A stretch of DNA of 63,199 nucleotides from an uncultured Clostridia bacterium (GCA_949283125.1 CASDRK010000012.1:1-63199), one strand, 5' to 3'. Shown: positions 6,261-15,866, counted from the stretch's first letter. Translations and numbers: made by a program. The notes: generated by a model from the sequence alone, not told the origin.

Positions 6261-8882
6261 ATGAAAATAAAAAAACTTGTGATGTCCATAGCCTCGCTGG
6301 CTCTCAGCGCGGCTTGCGCGTTCGGCTCCGCCTGCGCCTTTGCGGGCGACGATCATTCCGGCAATGACGACGGTCAGACGGCGATCCGTCCCGGCGACGG
6401 CGAGCAGGGCGGCACCACGCCCGGCGGCGATGAGACCGATCCGGAAGAGCCGGACGACGGCGAACAGGGCGGAAATACGCCCGGCGGCGACGAAACCGAC
6501 CCGGGAGAGCCGGACGACGGCGAGCAGGGCGGCAATACGCCCGGCGGCGACGAGACCGATCCGGGAGAGCCGGACGACGGCGAGCAGGGCGGCACCACGC
6601 CCGGCGGCGATGAAACCGACCCGGAAGAGCCGGGCGACGGCGAACAGGGCGGCACCACGCCCGGCGGCGACGAGACCAATCCGGAGGAGCCGGACGACGG
6701 CGAGCAGGGCGGAAATACGCCCGGCGGCGGCGAGACCGACCCCGAAGAGCCTGGCGACGAGCAGGAACCGTCAGAGGGAGTTGCGGACATAGTCACCCTT
6801 GCGCAGGCCGGCAACGAGAGCGTTGCCTTCGAGTGGAAGGATTCCGCGCCCGCAAATGCCAAGGTGGAATATAAGCTGCACGACGGCGTTTCGGCGTACG
6901 CCGAGGCCGACGGCGAGCTCATCCGCGCGACAAGCGGCGGGGCGAGGGCGGATATCCTCGGCCTCAGGGGCGGGGCGAGCTATGATTTTAAAATAACCAC
7001 GGGCGACGGCGCGGTGCTCACCGTGACAAACGTGCTTGTCTCCGCTTACGACCGCTCGGGCTACGCCCATTTCAACTATTCCGAAGGCGTGGGCGCGTAC
7101 AACGACGACGGCACGCTCAAGGCGGACGCCGTTGTGGTCTACGTCACCGAAGAGACCAAGAACACCGTCACCGCAAAGATAGGCGGCAAGACGTATACCG
7201 GTCTGGTGGAAATTCTGCAGAACGCCGGCAAGTCCTCCGCGCCCGTGAACATAAGGATAATCGGCACGATAGGCGCGGCGACGTGGAATGCCATAGAGTA
7301 CAATACCGACAATCTCACCCCCGACAAGGTCACGGGCATAAACGGCAAAAATCTGCCCGAACAGAATCTTACGGAGGAGGAAATTCTGGCCGGCGGCTAC
7401 AACACGCTCAACACTTCCGCGGTCTCCAAACTGGAAGGGCTCACCAACAGGATAAAGTTCGACGGCGGCAAGAACGAATTTGATTCGTACTACAATATGT
7501 GCGACATATCCGACGCGAAGAACGTCACGGTGGAGGGCGTGGGCGAGGGCGCGGGGCTGTTCCAGTGGGGCTTCACATGGAAAAAGTCCAACAGCATAGA
7601 GGTGCGCAACCTCACCTTCGACGATTACACCGAGGACGCCTGCTCGTTTGAAGGCGGCAGCAAGACGACGACAAATCCCGACGAGTTCGACAGCAAGAAT
7701 ATCTGGGTGCACCACAACACCATAAACGAGGGCATAAACTACTGGGACGTCTGCTCCGAACAGGACAAGCACAAGGGCGACGGCGGCACGGACTTCAAGT
7801 ACAACGCATACGTAACCCTCTCGTACAACCATTATGTGGGCTGCCACAAAACGGGGCTCATCGGCGGCGGCGACTCGCAGCAGACGGCAAGCGTCACCTT
7901 CCACCACAACTGGTACGAAAACTGCGGCAGCCGTCTGCCTCTGGCAAGACAGGCCAACATGCACATGTACAACAACTATTACGACGGCTCCACCGTCACA
8001 AACATGTCGCTGCGTGCGGGCGCGTATGCGTTCATCGAAAACTGTTTCTTCGACAACGCCAAAAATCCCGTCACCACTCAGGACGGCGACGGCAAAAGGG
8101 GCGTTGCCAAGATATACAACTGCACCTTCAACGGGCAGAAGCTCGATACCTCGAAGTACGACGTTGAGGTCGTCTCCGACAGAGCCGCCAAGGTGGACAA
8201 CGACAACGTGTTCAACAAAAATTTCGATACCGATCCCTCCGCGTTCTACTATGCGGACGGCAGGTCGGACGTGGAGATAATGCACGACACCGCCGAAGTG
8301 CCCGCCGTCGTGCCCCTGCTTGCCGGCGCCATGGGCGGAAGGGAGGATATCGACCTCGGCGGCTCCTCCGCGGAACAACCCGGCGGCGAGACCGACCCCG
8401 ACCAGCCCGGCGGCGAGACCGACCCCGACCAGCCCGGCGGCGAAACGGGCGGGGAGGAGAACGTCTCTTTCACGGCCACGATCACCGTGGAGGGTTCTTC
8501 GCTTGTGGAGAGCAACAGCGCCGCTCTCAAGTATGAGGGCGGAGTAAATTCAACCAAGCCTGAAGATCAGACCAAGTATTCCGTGGGCAGCAACAGAATC
8601 AATCTCGGCGGCAACGCGGCATACATCCGTCTCACTTTCAAAGCTTCCGCAGGGCAGGCCGTGGAGATATCGGTGAATGCGTCGGCGTCCGCCGATTCCG
8701 GCATCGCAATCGCGGCGGAAAATGCGTCCGTGACGGGAAGCGCGCAATACGCGGTTTCGACCGACCCGGCCGACTTCAGGTTCACACTCGTCGCCGACGC
8801 CGACGGCGAAGTGACGATAACGCTCAATCGCACCGTGTCAAAGACCGTGTATGTGCACGGCATAACCGTTTCGGTAAAATAA
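6261..8882 (+). CDS. Secreted pectate lyase, polysaccharide lyase family 1
   Basis: An 873-residue exported enzyme predicted to cleave polygalacturonate by beta-elimination. Order: signal peptide (1-28, AFA cut site likely), an acidic Gly/Pro/Glu linker of six 20-residue repeats (46-165), a fibronectin-III-like region (about 175-265), a right-handed beta-helix PL1 domain (about 270-690), a second PGGETDPDQ linker (about 708-735) and a beta-rich carbohydrate-binding-like C-terminus. PL1 landmarks include WVHHNT, SYNHYVGCHKTGLIGGGD and FHHNWYENCGSRLPLAR, the last carrying the arginines of the active site. The start has GAGG upstream. A cre-like operator suggests catabolite control. Anchoring is not evident: there is no LPXTG motif or C-terminal helix. 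Confidence 0.92.
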   Translation: MKIKKLVMSIASLALSAACAFGSACAFAGDDHSGNDDGQTAIRPGDGEQGGTTPGGDETDPEEPDDGEQGGNTPGGDETDPGEPDDGEQGGNTPGGDETDPGEPDDGEQGGTTPGGDETDPEEPGDGEQGGTTPGGDETNPEEPDDGEQGGNTPGGGETDPEEPGDEQEPSEGVADIVTLAQAGNESVAFEWKDSAPANAKVEYKLHDGVSAYAEADGELIRATSGGARADILGLRGGASYDFKITTGDGAVLTVTNVLVSAYDRSGYAHFNYSEGVGAYNDDGTLKADAVVVYVTEETKNTVTAKIGGKTYTGLVEILQNAGKSSAPVNIRIIGTIGAATWNAIEYNTDNLTPDKVTGINGKNLPEQNLTEEEILAGGYNTLNTSAVSKLEGLTNRIKFDGGKNEFDSYYNMCDISDAKNVTVEGVGEGAGLFQWGFTWKKSNSIEVRNLTFDDYTEDACSFEGGSKTTTNPDEFDSKNIWVHHNTINEGINYWDVCSEQDKHKGDGGTDFKYNAYVTLSYNHYVGCHKTGLIGGGDSQQTASVTFHHNWYENCGSRLPLARQANMHMYNNYYDGSTVTNMSLRAGAYAFIENCFFDNAKNPVTTQDGDGKRGVAKIYNCTFNGQKLDTSKYDVEVVSDRAAKVDNDNVFNKNFDTDPSAFYYADGRSDVEIMHDTAEVPAVVPLLAGAMGGREDIDLGGSSAEQPGGETDPDQPGGETDPDQPGGETGGEENVSFTATITVEGSSLVESNSAALKYEGGVNSTKPEDQTKYSVGSNRINLGGNAAYIRLTFKASAGQAVEISVNASASADSGIAIAAENASVTGSAQYAVSTDPADFRFTLVADADGEVTITLNRTVSKTVYVHGITVSVK
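6396..6755 (+). repeat. Six 60-bp tandem repeats encoding an acidic linker
   Basis: The period is exactly 60 bp. Each unit encodes a variant of DGEQGGxTPGGDETDPxEPx. Units differ by a few substitutions (T/N, E/G, D/G), consistent with expansion by unequal recombination. The linker separates the lyase from the N-terminus. Confidence 0.9.
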
Positions 8883-8889
8883 AATCATC

Positions 8890-8944
8890 GTACGGCAACG
8901 TTCCGGCGCGGGCGGCGCATGCCTGCGCGGGAGCGTTGCCGTTT
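8890..8944 (+). terminator. Probable terminator after the pectate lyase
   Basis: A long GC-rich hairpin with outer arms ACGGCAACG / CGTTGCCGT follows the lyase stop by about 8 bases. The T-run after it is short, so efficiency is uncertain. Confidence 0.5.
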
Positions 8945-8986
8945 GCGTCGGCGGTTCTGTTTCCGCCCGTGCAAGGAGGAGAGACC

Positions 8987-9232
8987 GTGATTCATTCATT
9001 GAGCGGCGGAATAATCGCCGGATACGAAAATCTCGTCTACGCTTTCGTGCAGACGGCTGGCGGCAAGGCGTGGTATATAAGCCCGTTTGCGCAGATAAAG
9101 GCGGGGGACAGGGTAAGGGTGCCGTACGCGCGCGGCTGCGCCGAAGGCGAGGTGTTGCGCGTGGAGCACGTCACCGCGCAAACGGCGCCGTGGCCCGTCA
9201 ACCGCACGCGCGAGGTGGAGGCCATCTTGTAA
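8987..9232 (+). CDS. Small hypothetical protein
   Basis: An 81-residue protein beginning at GTG, chosen because a strong AAGGAGGA site lies 6 bases upstream; an ATG further upstream (8936) has no such site and lies in the preceding hairpin. The composition suggests a small beta-barrel fold (AGDRVRVPYARG, GEVLRVEHV), reminiscent of SH3-like or PriA-like accessory domains, but I do not recognise a family. It has no signal peptide or membrane helix. It sits between the pectate lyase and the promoter of the polysaccharide genes and is probably transcribed alone. Confidence 0.6.
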   Translation: MIHSLSGGIIAGYENLVYAFVQTAGGKAWYISPFAQIKAGDRVRVPYARGCAEGEVLRVEHVTAQTAPWPVNRTREVEAIL

Positions 9233-9249
9233 GATATGCGCGCTTTAAC

Positions 9250-9278
9250 TTGACTTGCGCGCAGTATTTTTGTATAAT
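9250..9278 (+). promoter_or_regulatory. Sigma-A promoter of the polysaccharide operon
   Basis: TTGACT, a 17-base spacer and TATAAT, 28 bp ahead of the O-antigen ligase-like gene. The 5' leader is only about 20 bases. Confidence 0.8.
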
Positions 9279-9306
9279 ACCATAAAAGTTTTTTTACGGA
9301 CGTTGT

Positions 9307-10776
9307 ATGAGCACTGTGGAGAGAAAGCAAAAATTCAACGCGGGCAGCATAGTCGGCGCTGTCGAATCGGCCATATCGTCGCCGTATTTCCCGTTTGTCA
9401 CGGCGGTCGTCACGCTCGCCTGCTATTACCTTTCGCTCGACATGGCAATAATCTGGTACATGGCGCTGTGCGGCGCGTTCGTTCTGGTCTTTTCGCGGGA
9501 CGCGTCCCCGCTGATAACCCTGTTTCTGTTCATGAATATAATGATATCCATGAAGAACACGCCCACCCTCGCAGGCGGCAATCAGCCGTCCGATTACTAT
9601 TTTCAGACGCACATAGTGGCGCAGATAGGCGTGGCGATAGGTCTGTTCGGCTGCGCGGGCGTGTACAGAATGATACGCGCGGCTCTTCGCGGGCAGATAA
9701 AGCGCACGCCTACGCTTTTCGGGCTGTGCGCGTTTGCCGCGGCCATAATGCTTAACGGGCTGTTCAGCGAGGGATATACCGCAATGAACGTGCTTTACGG
9801 CTTTTTTATGGCCTTTATGTTTCTGGGCGTGTACGCCATATGCTCGGGCAGCGTGGAATCGGGCGAAGGCACGTTTTCGCGCATCGCGTGGGCGTTCGTC
9901 GCGCTCTCCGTCTGTCTCGTCATAGAGCTCGCCGTGGCTTACGCCACTTACGACGGGCTCTGGCTGGAGAGCGGCGGAATAGAGAGGAGCAAACTGTATT
10001 TCGGCTGGGGCATGTACAACACAATGGGCATGCTGCTCACCATATCCATGCCCGCGGCGGCCTGGCTCGCCGTCAGGCACAAATTTGGCAACGCGTTCAC
10101 TGCATGGCTGGTCGTCATTGAAATCTGCGTCTTTGTTTCGCTCAGCCGTCAGGCAATGCTGTGCGGCACCGCGATCTTCGCCGTCTGCGTCGTCTGGATA
10201 CTGCTTAAGACCGGCGGGCGCGCCAGATGGATAAACTGCGGCATCTTTGCGGCGGCCGCCGTCGGGGCGGCAGTGGCGCTCGGCGTGAACCGCGGCATGG
10301 TGGACGAGGTCATCGCCATGCTCACGAACAACTTCTTCTCCGGCAGCGGCAGGGACGGACTGTACGAGCAAGCCCTCAACGTATTCTTCGCCAACCCCGT
10401 GTTCGGCAACGGATTTTACCGCGATCTTGCGAACGACCCCGGATTCATAGGCCTTTCCATAATGCCGGACATGTATCACAACACCGTGCTCGAACTGCTT
10501 GCGGCGGGCGGACTTGTGGCGTTCGTGCCCTACGTCGTTCACCGCATGCACACCGTCATATCTTTCGTCAAAGACCCTTCCGAAAACAGGTTTTTCGTCG
10601 GGCTCGTCATGTTTGCGCTGATAATCCTCAGCCTTCTGGATAACCACATGTTTTACATATTGCCCACGCTTGTCTACAGCTACATGACGGCCGTGCTGAT
10701 AAAATCCGAAGGCTGCACGAAATCCGCCCCCGCGCGCGCGTCCCTTGCGGTCGGGCCGCGGGCAAACGGCAAGTAA
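9307..10776 (+). CDS. O-antigen ligase/polymerase-family membrane protein (Wzy-like)
   Basis: A 489-residue polytopic protein with about eleven hydrophobic segments and a large loop near residues 335-390 between late helices, the layout of Wzy polymerases and WaaL ligases. These enzymes join undecaprenyl-linked repeat units on the outer face of the membrane. The segment FFSGSGRDGLYEQALNVF, then NPVFGNGFY, resembles the conserved loop region in which GR precedes a short helix. The next gene, 21 bp downstream, encodes a Wzz-like chain-length protein, supporting a role in exopolysaccharide or capsule assembly. No flippase or cluster of glycosyltransferases lies nearby; a sugar-1-phosphate transferase is found 19 kb away (29341). 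Confidence 0.8.
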   Translation: MSTVERKQKFNAGSIVGAVESAISSPYFPFVTAVVTLACYYLSLDMAIIWYMALCGAFVLVFSRDASPLITLFLFMNIMISMKNTPTLAGGNQPSDYYFQTHIVAQIGVAIGLFGCAGVYRMIRAALRGQIKRTPTLFGLCAFAAAIMLNGLFSEGYTAMNVLYGFFMAFMFLGVYAICSGSVESGEGTFSRIAWAFVALSVCLVIELAVAYATYDGLWLESGGIERSKLYFGWGMYNTMGMLLTISMPAAAWLAVRHKFGNAFTAWLVVIEICVFVSLSRQAMLCGTAIFAVCVVWILLKTGGRARWINCGIFAAAAVGAAVALGVNRGMVDEVIAMLTNNFFSGSGRDGLYEQALNVFFANPVFGNGFYRDLANDPGFIGLSIMPDMYHNTVLELLAAGGLVAFVPYVVHRMHTVISFVKDPSENRFFVGLVMFALIILSLLDNHMFYILPTLVYSYMTAVLIKSEGCTKSAPARASLAVGPRANGK

Positions 10777-10797
10777 ATAATTTTAACGAGGAGACAA

Positions 10798-12123
10798 ATG
10801 GACAACGAAGAAAAGGGCGTATCCGTCGCCGAAATTTTCAAGGTGATATTCAGGCGCGTATGGTGGGTAGTCGGGGTAACGGTTGCCTGCCTGCTCGCGT
10901 TCGTGCTGGTCATCCAGTTCTGGTACAACAGGGAAAATCAGACCTACTCCGTCAATTACACCATCTATTTCCCCGGCATCGAAACGGGCACGTATCCCGA
11001 CGGCACGCCCTTCAGGTACAGCAACGTCGTCTCCGGCGAAGCCCTGAAAAGCGTCGCCGCGTCGGACGAGCTTTTGTCCGATCTGGACGTCGACGGCATG
11101 GTGCGCGCGGACGATATCCATATCTCTCCCCTCACCGTCACCTCCGATTCGGGAGTGGAGACGGTGGTGGACAGGTCGTACACCCTCAGCGTCAAGGTCA
11201 AGTATTTCAAGAGCGGTGAGCAGGCCGTGGCCTTTCTCCGCGCAGTGACGGAGTATCCGCTGACGCGCGCCAAGGAGATAATTTCCGGCACGGCAAGCGA
11301 AGGATACATCGATATATACAACGGCGCGGGCACGTTTGAAGACAAGATACAGGCCCTCGCGGATCAGCGCGATTATCTGGTGGAGGCCTACGACGACATG
11401 ATCTCGTCGGTGTCGGCCGAATACGTCGTGGACGGCAGAACGCTGAGCGATTACCGTCTCAAGGTGTCCGCGACCTTCAGCGCCGACGACGAAGATTATC
11501 TGCTGTCCCGCCTTTCCACGGGCAACTACGTGCTCGACTACGAAAGGTTCAGCGAGACCGCGGGGGCGCAGCTGTCCTCGTTCACGCAGCAGAAGGCGAA
11601 CAATCAGGCGCGCATCGAAGCGCTGCGCAAGGAGCGCGACGACGCCCTCGCCGCCGGCAACGCGGTCAGCGTGGAATCCTTCAACGCAATCATCGCAAGG
11701 CTCGTAAACGCCAACGTGGACATCGAACAGGAGATGGCCGAAATAAACGGAAAGCTCGAGTGGATAGAGAGCGCCGGCCGCGACGAGGATATAGCCGCGT
11801 TCACGGCCGAACTGGACGCCTGCCGCGACGCGCTCGTCGGGCAGATAGAGGTCTTCAAGGCGGTCAGCGAAAAGTATTACGACGCCATGTGCGACATAAC
11901 CTATTCCAACAACACCATCTCGCCGGAGGGCGGAATCAATATTATCCTCGCCGCCGCGATAGGCGCGGTGCTGGGCTTTATAATCGTCAGCGTTATCATA
12001 TGCATAGTGGATATGCCGGGCTATCTCAAAAGGCGCAACGCCGCGCAGAGCGGAGAGTGCCTGCCCGGGCGGGAAGATGAAGAGCAGAACGAAGAGGAGC
12101 CGGACGAAGAGCGGGAAAAGTAA
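10798..12123 (+). CDS. Wzz-like polysaccharide chain-length / co-polymerase protein
   Basis: A 441-residue protein with a cytoplasmic N-terminus, a first membrane helix (residues about 22-43), a large extracytoplasmic domain with coiled-coil stretches (about 240-350) and a second helix (about 380-403) preceded by TISPEGG, then an acidic Glu-rich tail. This two-helix topology is that of Wzz/CapA-type co-polymerases that set polymer length together with Wzy. There is no attached tyrosine kinase domain and no BY-kinase gene adjacent. The GAGGAG site and 21-bp spacing indicate co-transcription with the polymerase-like gene. A hairpin terminator follows. Confidence 0.8.
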   Translation: MDNEEKGVSVAEIFKVIFRRVWWVVGVTVACLLAFVLVIQFWYNRENQTYSVNYTIYFPGIETGTYPDGTPFRYSNVVSGEALKSVAASDELLSDLDVDGMVRADDIHISPLTVTSDSGVETVVDRSYTLSVKVKYFKSGEQAVAFLRAVTEYPLTRAKEIISGTASEGYIDIYNGAGTFEDKIQALADQRDYLVEAYDDMISSVSAEYVVDGRTLSDYRLKVSATFSADDEDYLLSRLSTGNYVLDYERFSETAGAQLSSFTQQKANNQARIEALRKERDDALAAGNAVSVESFNAIIARLVNANVDIEQEMAEINGKLEWIESAGRDEDIAAFTAELDACRDALVGQIEVFKAVSEKYYDAMCDITYSNNTISPEGGINIILAAAIGAVLGFIIVSVIICIVDMPGYLKRRNAAQSGECLPGREDEEQNEEEPDEEREK

Positions 12124-12153
12124 ATTTTTTTCGCGGCAGGGCCGCGGACAGGC

Positions 12154-12185
12154 AAAGGGCGCGTTTCTTTACGCGCCCTTTTTTG
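12154..12185 (+). terminator. Terminator of the polysaccharide operon
   Basis: A 10-bp stem AAAGGGCGCG / CGCGCCCTTT with a TTTCTTTA loop, followed by a T-run, 30 bp past the stop codon. Confidence 0.88.
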
Positions 12186-12297
12186 CGCGCATGGCGCCGC
12201 GGAGCATGCAACTCGCGTTCCGCGGCGTCATGCGCGCCGGCGGGTAATAATTGCGCGGCGCTCGGAATACAATAGCAAAAAACATTCCGGGGGCAAA

Positions 12298-14850
12298 ATG
12301 CTGCGATATTCCCGCGTCTCCGCCGAGACGACGCTAAAAGACCTGAACACCCATCTGCAGGGCCTTTCGCCCGAAGAAGCGGCCGCAAGGCTTGCAAAAT
12401 ACGGCCCGAACGCCATAGAAAAAACAAGGCGGACAAACATATTTGCTCTGTTTTTGTCGCAGTTCGGCGACGTGATGACCCTTCTGCTCGTGGCGGCGGC
12501 CGCCGTATCCGGCGCGATAGCCTTCATCTCGCGCGATTTTTCCGACCTCACCGACACGATAATAATCGTTGCCATAATCGCGCTGAACGCGGCCGTGGGC
12601 ACCGTGCAGCAATACCGCGCGGACAGGGCTATAGAAAGTCTTAAAAAGCTGTCGTCGCCATTTGCCGAGGTGATCAGGGGCGGCCGCGCCTTAAGCATTC
12701 CCGCGGCGCAGCTCACCGTGGGCGACGTGATAAGGCTGGAGGAGGGCTGTCTCGTGCCCGCCGACTGCCGCATAATATCCTGTTCCTCGCTGCGCGCGGA
12801 CGAATCGGCGCTCACCGGCGAATCGGCCGCAGTGGAAAAGCGGGACGGCACGGCCGACGTCTCCTCTCCCGCCGGGGCATTCAACATGCTGTTTGCATCC
12901 ACGTTCGTCGTGCGCGGCAACGCCGTCGCGGTGGTCACGGGCGTGGGCCGCAATACGCAGATAGGCGCGATAGCAGACATGCTCGAGGGCGAAAACAAGG
13001 GCAAAACGCCGCTCGAGCGCAGCCAGAACAGGCTGGGCAAAATAATTTCCGTCTTCGTGCTTGCCGTCGCCGCGCTCATATTCGTCGTCTCCGCCGTCGC
13101 GCGCGGCGAGGTGCTGCGCTCGTTCATGACCTCCGTGGCGATAGCGGTGGCCGCCATACCCGAAGGTCTGCCCGCGGTTGTCACTATCATCATGGCCCTC
13201 GGAGTGCAGCGCATGAGCGCGAAAAACGTGGTCATCCGCAAGCTGAAGGCGGTGGAAACTTTGGGCGGGTGCACGTGCATCTGCACCGACAAGACGGGCA
13301 CGCTTACGCTGAACAGGCTGGCCGTGTCCGAAGTTTTTTCGTACGGCGACGGCGAGGAGCTGCTGTGCTGCATGACGGCCTGCAACAACGCGCGCGGCTC
13401 CGCCGGCGACCCCGCCGAAAGGGCGCTGGCGGAGTATGCCCGCTCGCGCGGGTTCGTCCGCACGTTCGTCCGCACGGGCGAAAACGCGTTCACTTCGGAG
13501 CGCAGAATGATGAGCGTGACGGTGGAGGGCGGCATTCTGTACGCCAAGGGCGCGCCGGAGGTCATCGCCGGATTGTGTTCCCGCATAGCGGACGCGGGCG
13601 GGGAGCGCCCGTTTACCGAAGCGGACAGGTCGTCGGCGCTCACGCGCGCCGCAGCCATGTCGGACAACGCCATGCGCGTTCTGGCTTTCGCGCGGGGGCG
13701 CGGGGACGGGGAAAGCGACCTCACCTTTCTGGGTCTTGCCGGCATGGCGGACGGGCTGCGCGGCGGCGTCAGGGAGGCCGTGGCAGAGTGCCGCAGGGCG
13801 GGCATAACCACCGTTATGATAACGGGCGACCACGCCCGCACCGCGCTGGCCGTGGCCAAACAGGCCGGCATATGCAGCGATCCCGCGCTGGTGTATTCGG
13901 GCGACCAGCTCGACGGCATGACGCGGCGCGCCCGCGCCGAAGCCGTGCGGCGGGGCAGGGTGTTCGCAAGGGTCACGCCCGCGCACAAGAACCTGATAGT
14001 CAAGCTTAAAAAGAGCGCGGGCGAGGTGGTTGCCATGACGGGCGACGGCGTGAACGACGCGCCTTCGCTGCGGGCGGCGGATATAGGCGTCGCCATGGGC
14101 ATAGGCGGAACGGACGTCACCAAGAGCGCGGCCGACATGGTCATAGCCGACGACAATTTCACGACCATTGTTTCGGCCGTGCGCGAAGGCAGGCGCATAT
14201 CCGCCAATATCCGCAAGACGATAAATTTTTATCTGTCCACCAATCTCGCCGAAGTTCTGGCCATACTCGCCGCCACTCTGGTCTTTGCCGGAAACAGCTT
14301 TCTTCTCTCCACGCAGCTTTTGTGGCTCAACCTTATAACCGATTCCTTCCCAGTGCTCGCGCTGGGCGTGGAGAGGGGCGACCCCGACGCCATGCTCCGT
14401 CCGCCGGAGCGCGCCGAAAGGGCGCTTATGAATAAGCGCACCGCGGCGTCGGTGATATGTTCGGCGGTGTATATATGCGGGGTAACGCTGGGCGTCTATG
14501 CCGCGGCGCTGGCGGAGTTCGGGGCCGTCGTCGCCACCACCATGGCGTTTATGACCATATCGTTTTCCGAACTTTTCCACGCCTTCAACGTCCGCCGCGA
14601 ACGGCTTTCCGCCTTCGGACGGGGCGCGCTTGAAAACAAAGTGCTCGTGTTCACCGTGCTCGCGGGCGTGGCGGCCAACGTCGCCCTGTGCGTTTCGCCG
14701 CTGGCCGACGCGTTCGGGCTGGTTGCTCTCGATGCCGGGCAATGGGCCGCGGTATTCGCGCTTTCGCTCTCCGTCGTGGCCTTTGGCGAGGCGTATAAAT
14801 TTATCCTGCGCCGCCTGTCGCGCGCGCGGCGCGCCGCACGCCGCGCCTGA
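12298..14850 (+). CDS. Cation-translocating P-type ATPase, Ca2+-ATPase-like (P2)
   Basis: An 850-residue ion pump. Landmarks: actuator motif TGES (about residue 174), IPEGLPAVV in transmembrane helix 4 (about 288), phosphorylation motif DKTGTLT (about 331), nucleotide-binding region with YAKGAPE, hinge GDGVNDAP (about 582), and six C-terminal membrane segments of the P2 class. PEGLP and the following Asn/Asp-containing helix 6 segment (LWLNLITDSFP) point to calcium transport, though P2 subtypes overlap and Na+ or Mn2+ cannot be excluded. There is no heavy-metal N-terminal domain or CPC motif. The start is preceded by GGGGGC, a moderate ribosome site. The gene stands alone between two terminator/promoter regions. 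Confidence 0.92.
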   Translation: MLRYSRVSAETTLKDLNTHLQGLSPEEAAARLAKYGPNAIEKTRRTNIFALFLSQFGDVMTLLLVAAAAVSGAIAFISRDFSDLTDTIIIVAIIALNAAVGTVQQYRADRAIESLKKLSSPFAEVIRGGRALSIPAAQLTVGDVIRLEEGCLVPADCRIISCSSLRADESALTGESAAVEKRDGTADVSSPAGAFNMLFASTFVVRGNAVAVVTGVGRNTQIGAIADMLEGENKGKTPLERSQNRLGKIISVFVLAVAALIFVVSAVARGEVLRSFMTSVAIAVAAIPEGLPAVVTIIMALGVQRMSAKNVVIRKLKAVETLGGCTCICTDKTGTLTLNRLAVSEVFSYGDGEELLCCMTACNNARGSAGDPAERALAEYARSRGFVRTFVRTGENAFTSERRMMSVTVEGGILYAKGAPEVIAGLCSRIADAGGERPFTEADRSSALTRAAAMSDNAMRVLAFARGRGDGESDLTFLGLAGMADGLRGGVREAVAECRRAGITTVMITGDHARTALAVAKQAGICSDPALVYSGDQLDGMTRRARAEAVRRGRVFARVTPAHKNLIVKLKKSAGEVVAMTGDGVNDAPSLRAADIGVAMGIGGTDVTKSAADMVIADDNFTTIVSAVREGRRISANIRKTINFYLSTNLAEVLAILAATLVFAGNSFLLSTQLLWLNLITDSFPVLALGVERGDPDAMLRPPERAERALMNKRTAASVICSAVYICGVTLGVYAAALAEFGAVVATTMAFMTISFSELFHAFNVRRERLSAFGRGALENKVLVFTVLAGVAANVALCVSPLADAFGLVALDAGQWAAVFALSLSVVAFGEAYKFILRRLSRARRAARRA

Positions 14851-14875
14851 TTTTTTGCGGCGGGCGCGCATATTG

Positions 14876-14905
14876 TTGACGAAAACGCCCCGGCTGCTGT
14901 AAAAT
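14876..14905 (+). promoter_or_regulatory. Promoter of the SipW-like gene
   Basis: TTGACG, an 18-base spacer and TAAAAT. The leader to the start codon is about 130 bases. It shows no recognisable riboswitch. Confidence 0.6.
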
Positions 14906-15043
14906 AGGCGGTACAGGGGCGCTTTTTGCGTTGTCGCGGTCCCTGCGGAGGATTTTTGTGTATTTGTTCAATGTTTGCGATGCCGCGGTATCCGCGCGGC
15001 GTTCTCTCCCAAAGCGGAAAGCCGCCCGACGGGAGACGGCGCG

Positions 15044-15787
15044 ATGACGGCTTATGCGGCCGTCGCGTTCTGCGCGTCCGTGTTTGTGGCGGCGGCGTTC
15101 TTCATTTTCTGTATATCGGTTCTGAACGGCGGCCGGACGGGCATGATGAAGCCTGATTGGGATATCCCGCCCCCTTCCCGCCGCCCGCGCGCGCTGCGGG
15201 CGGCGGGAAGGGCTGTAGGCTGCGCGGCTGTCGTCCTCGTTTTCGCCTGCATTGCGCAGGGCGCTGTCTTTGAACTGTCCGGCGGCAGGCACTATATTCT
15301 GGCGATGCCCGTGGCCGTCTCGTCCGGCTCCATGTCCCGCGCGAGCGAAAACAGCGTCGTTGCCGAGGGCCGGACGGAAGGGTTTTCCGCGGGCGATCTG
15401 ATATTCATCGAAAAGGCGGAGGAGGACGAACTTGCCGAGGGCGATATCGTCATGTACCGCGCTCCGGGCGGAGCGGTCGTGCACAGGATAGTCGGCGTGT
15501 TCACGGCCGGCGGACAGACGCGCTACGTCACGCGCGGCGACGCCAACCCGGCGCCGGACGCCGTAACGGTGGCCTTTTCGCAGATAATCGGCAGATATAC
15601 CGGGGTCAAAATACCTGTGGCGGGCGCCGTTTCGCTCTATCTGCGCTCAACGTTCGGAATGTGTTCGCTGCTCGTTGCGGCATATGTGTGCATAGCCGGC
15701 CGCATCGTGTTCGCCGGCGCGTTCGGTTGCGCGCGCCTGCCACGGTCCAAATCCCGCTCCGGCGGCGGGCAAAATAATTTTCTTTAA
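15044..15787 (+). CDS. sipW: Signal peptidase I, SipW (S26B) type
   Basis: A 247-residue membrane peptidase. N-terminal helix (about 4-25), a second helix (about 55-75), the catalytic serine in SGSMS (about residue 95), GDIVMYR, then VVHRIVG where the usual catalytic lysine of bacterial enzymes is replaced by histidine, and the GDANPAPD box, followed by a C-terminal helix. Ser/His in place of Ser/Lys is the mark of the ER-type S26B subfamily, which includes Bacillus SipW, the processor of biofilm fibre proteins TasA and TapA. The start was chosen for the GGGAG site 8 bases upstream. Two proteins with matching N-termini are at 59138 and 60671, far from this gene. Confidence 0.85.
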   Translation: MTAYAAVAFCASVFVAAAFFIFCISVLNGGRTGMMKPDWDIPPPSRRPRALRAAGRAVGCAAVVLVFACIAQGAVFELSGGRHYILAMPVAVSSGSMSRASENSVVAEGRTEGFSAGDLIFIEKAEEDELAEGDIVMYRAPGGAVVHRIVGVFTAGGQTRYVTRGDANPAPDAVTVAFSQIIGRYTGVKIPVAGAVSLYLRSTFGMCSLLVAAYVCIAGRIVFAGAFGCARLPRSKSRSGGGQNNFL

Positions 15788-15866
15788 ATCGCGCAACATT
15801 CTCAAAAAGTTTTGACAAAGCCCGCAAATTATGATATATTGATTTAGCGTTAAAATTTTCGGGCCT

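Noticed and set aside
6396-6755. 60-bp tandem repeats as a possible CRISPR or satellite
   Set aside because: They are coding and contiguous without spacers; they form a protein linker.
6771-8378. 535-codon open frame antisense to the pectate lyase
   Set aside because: The sense strand has clear PL1 motifs, signal peptide and ribosome site; the antisense product is low in recognisable structure.
12691-14871. 726-codon open frame antisense to the P-type ATPase
   Set aside because: Same reason: it mirrors a gene with all P-type ATPase motifs and has no ribosome site.
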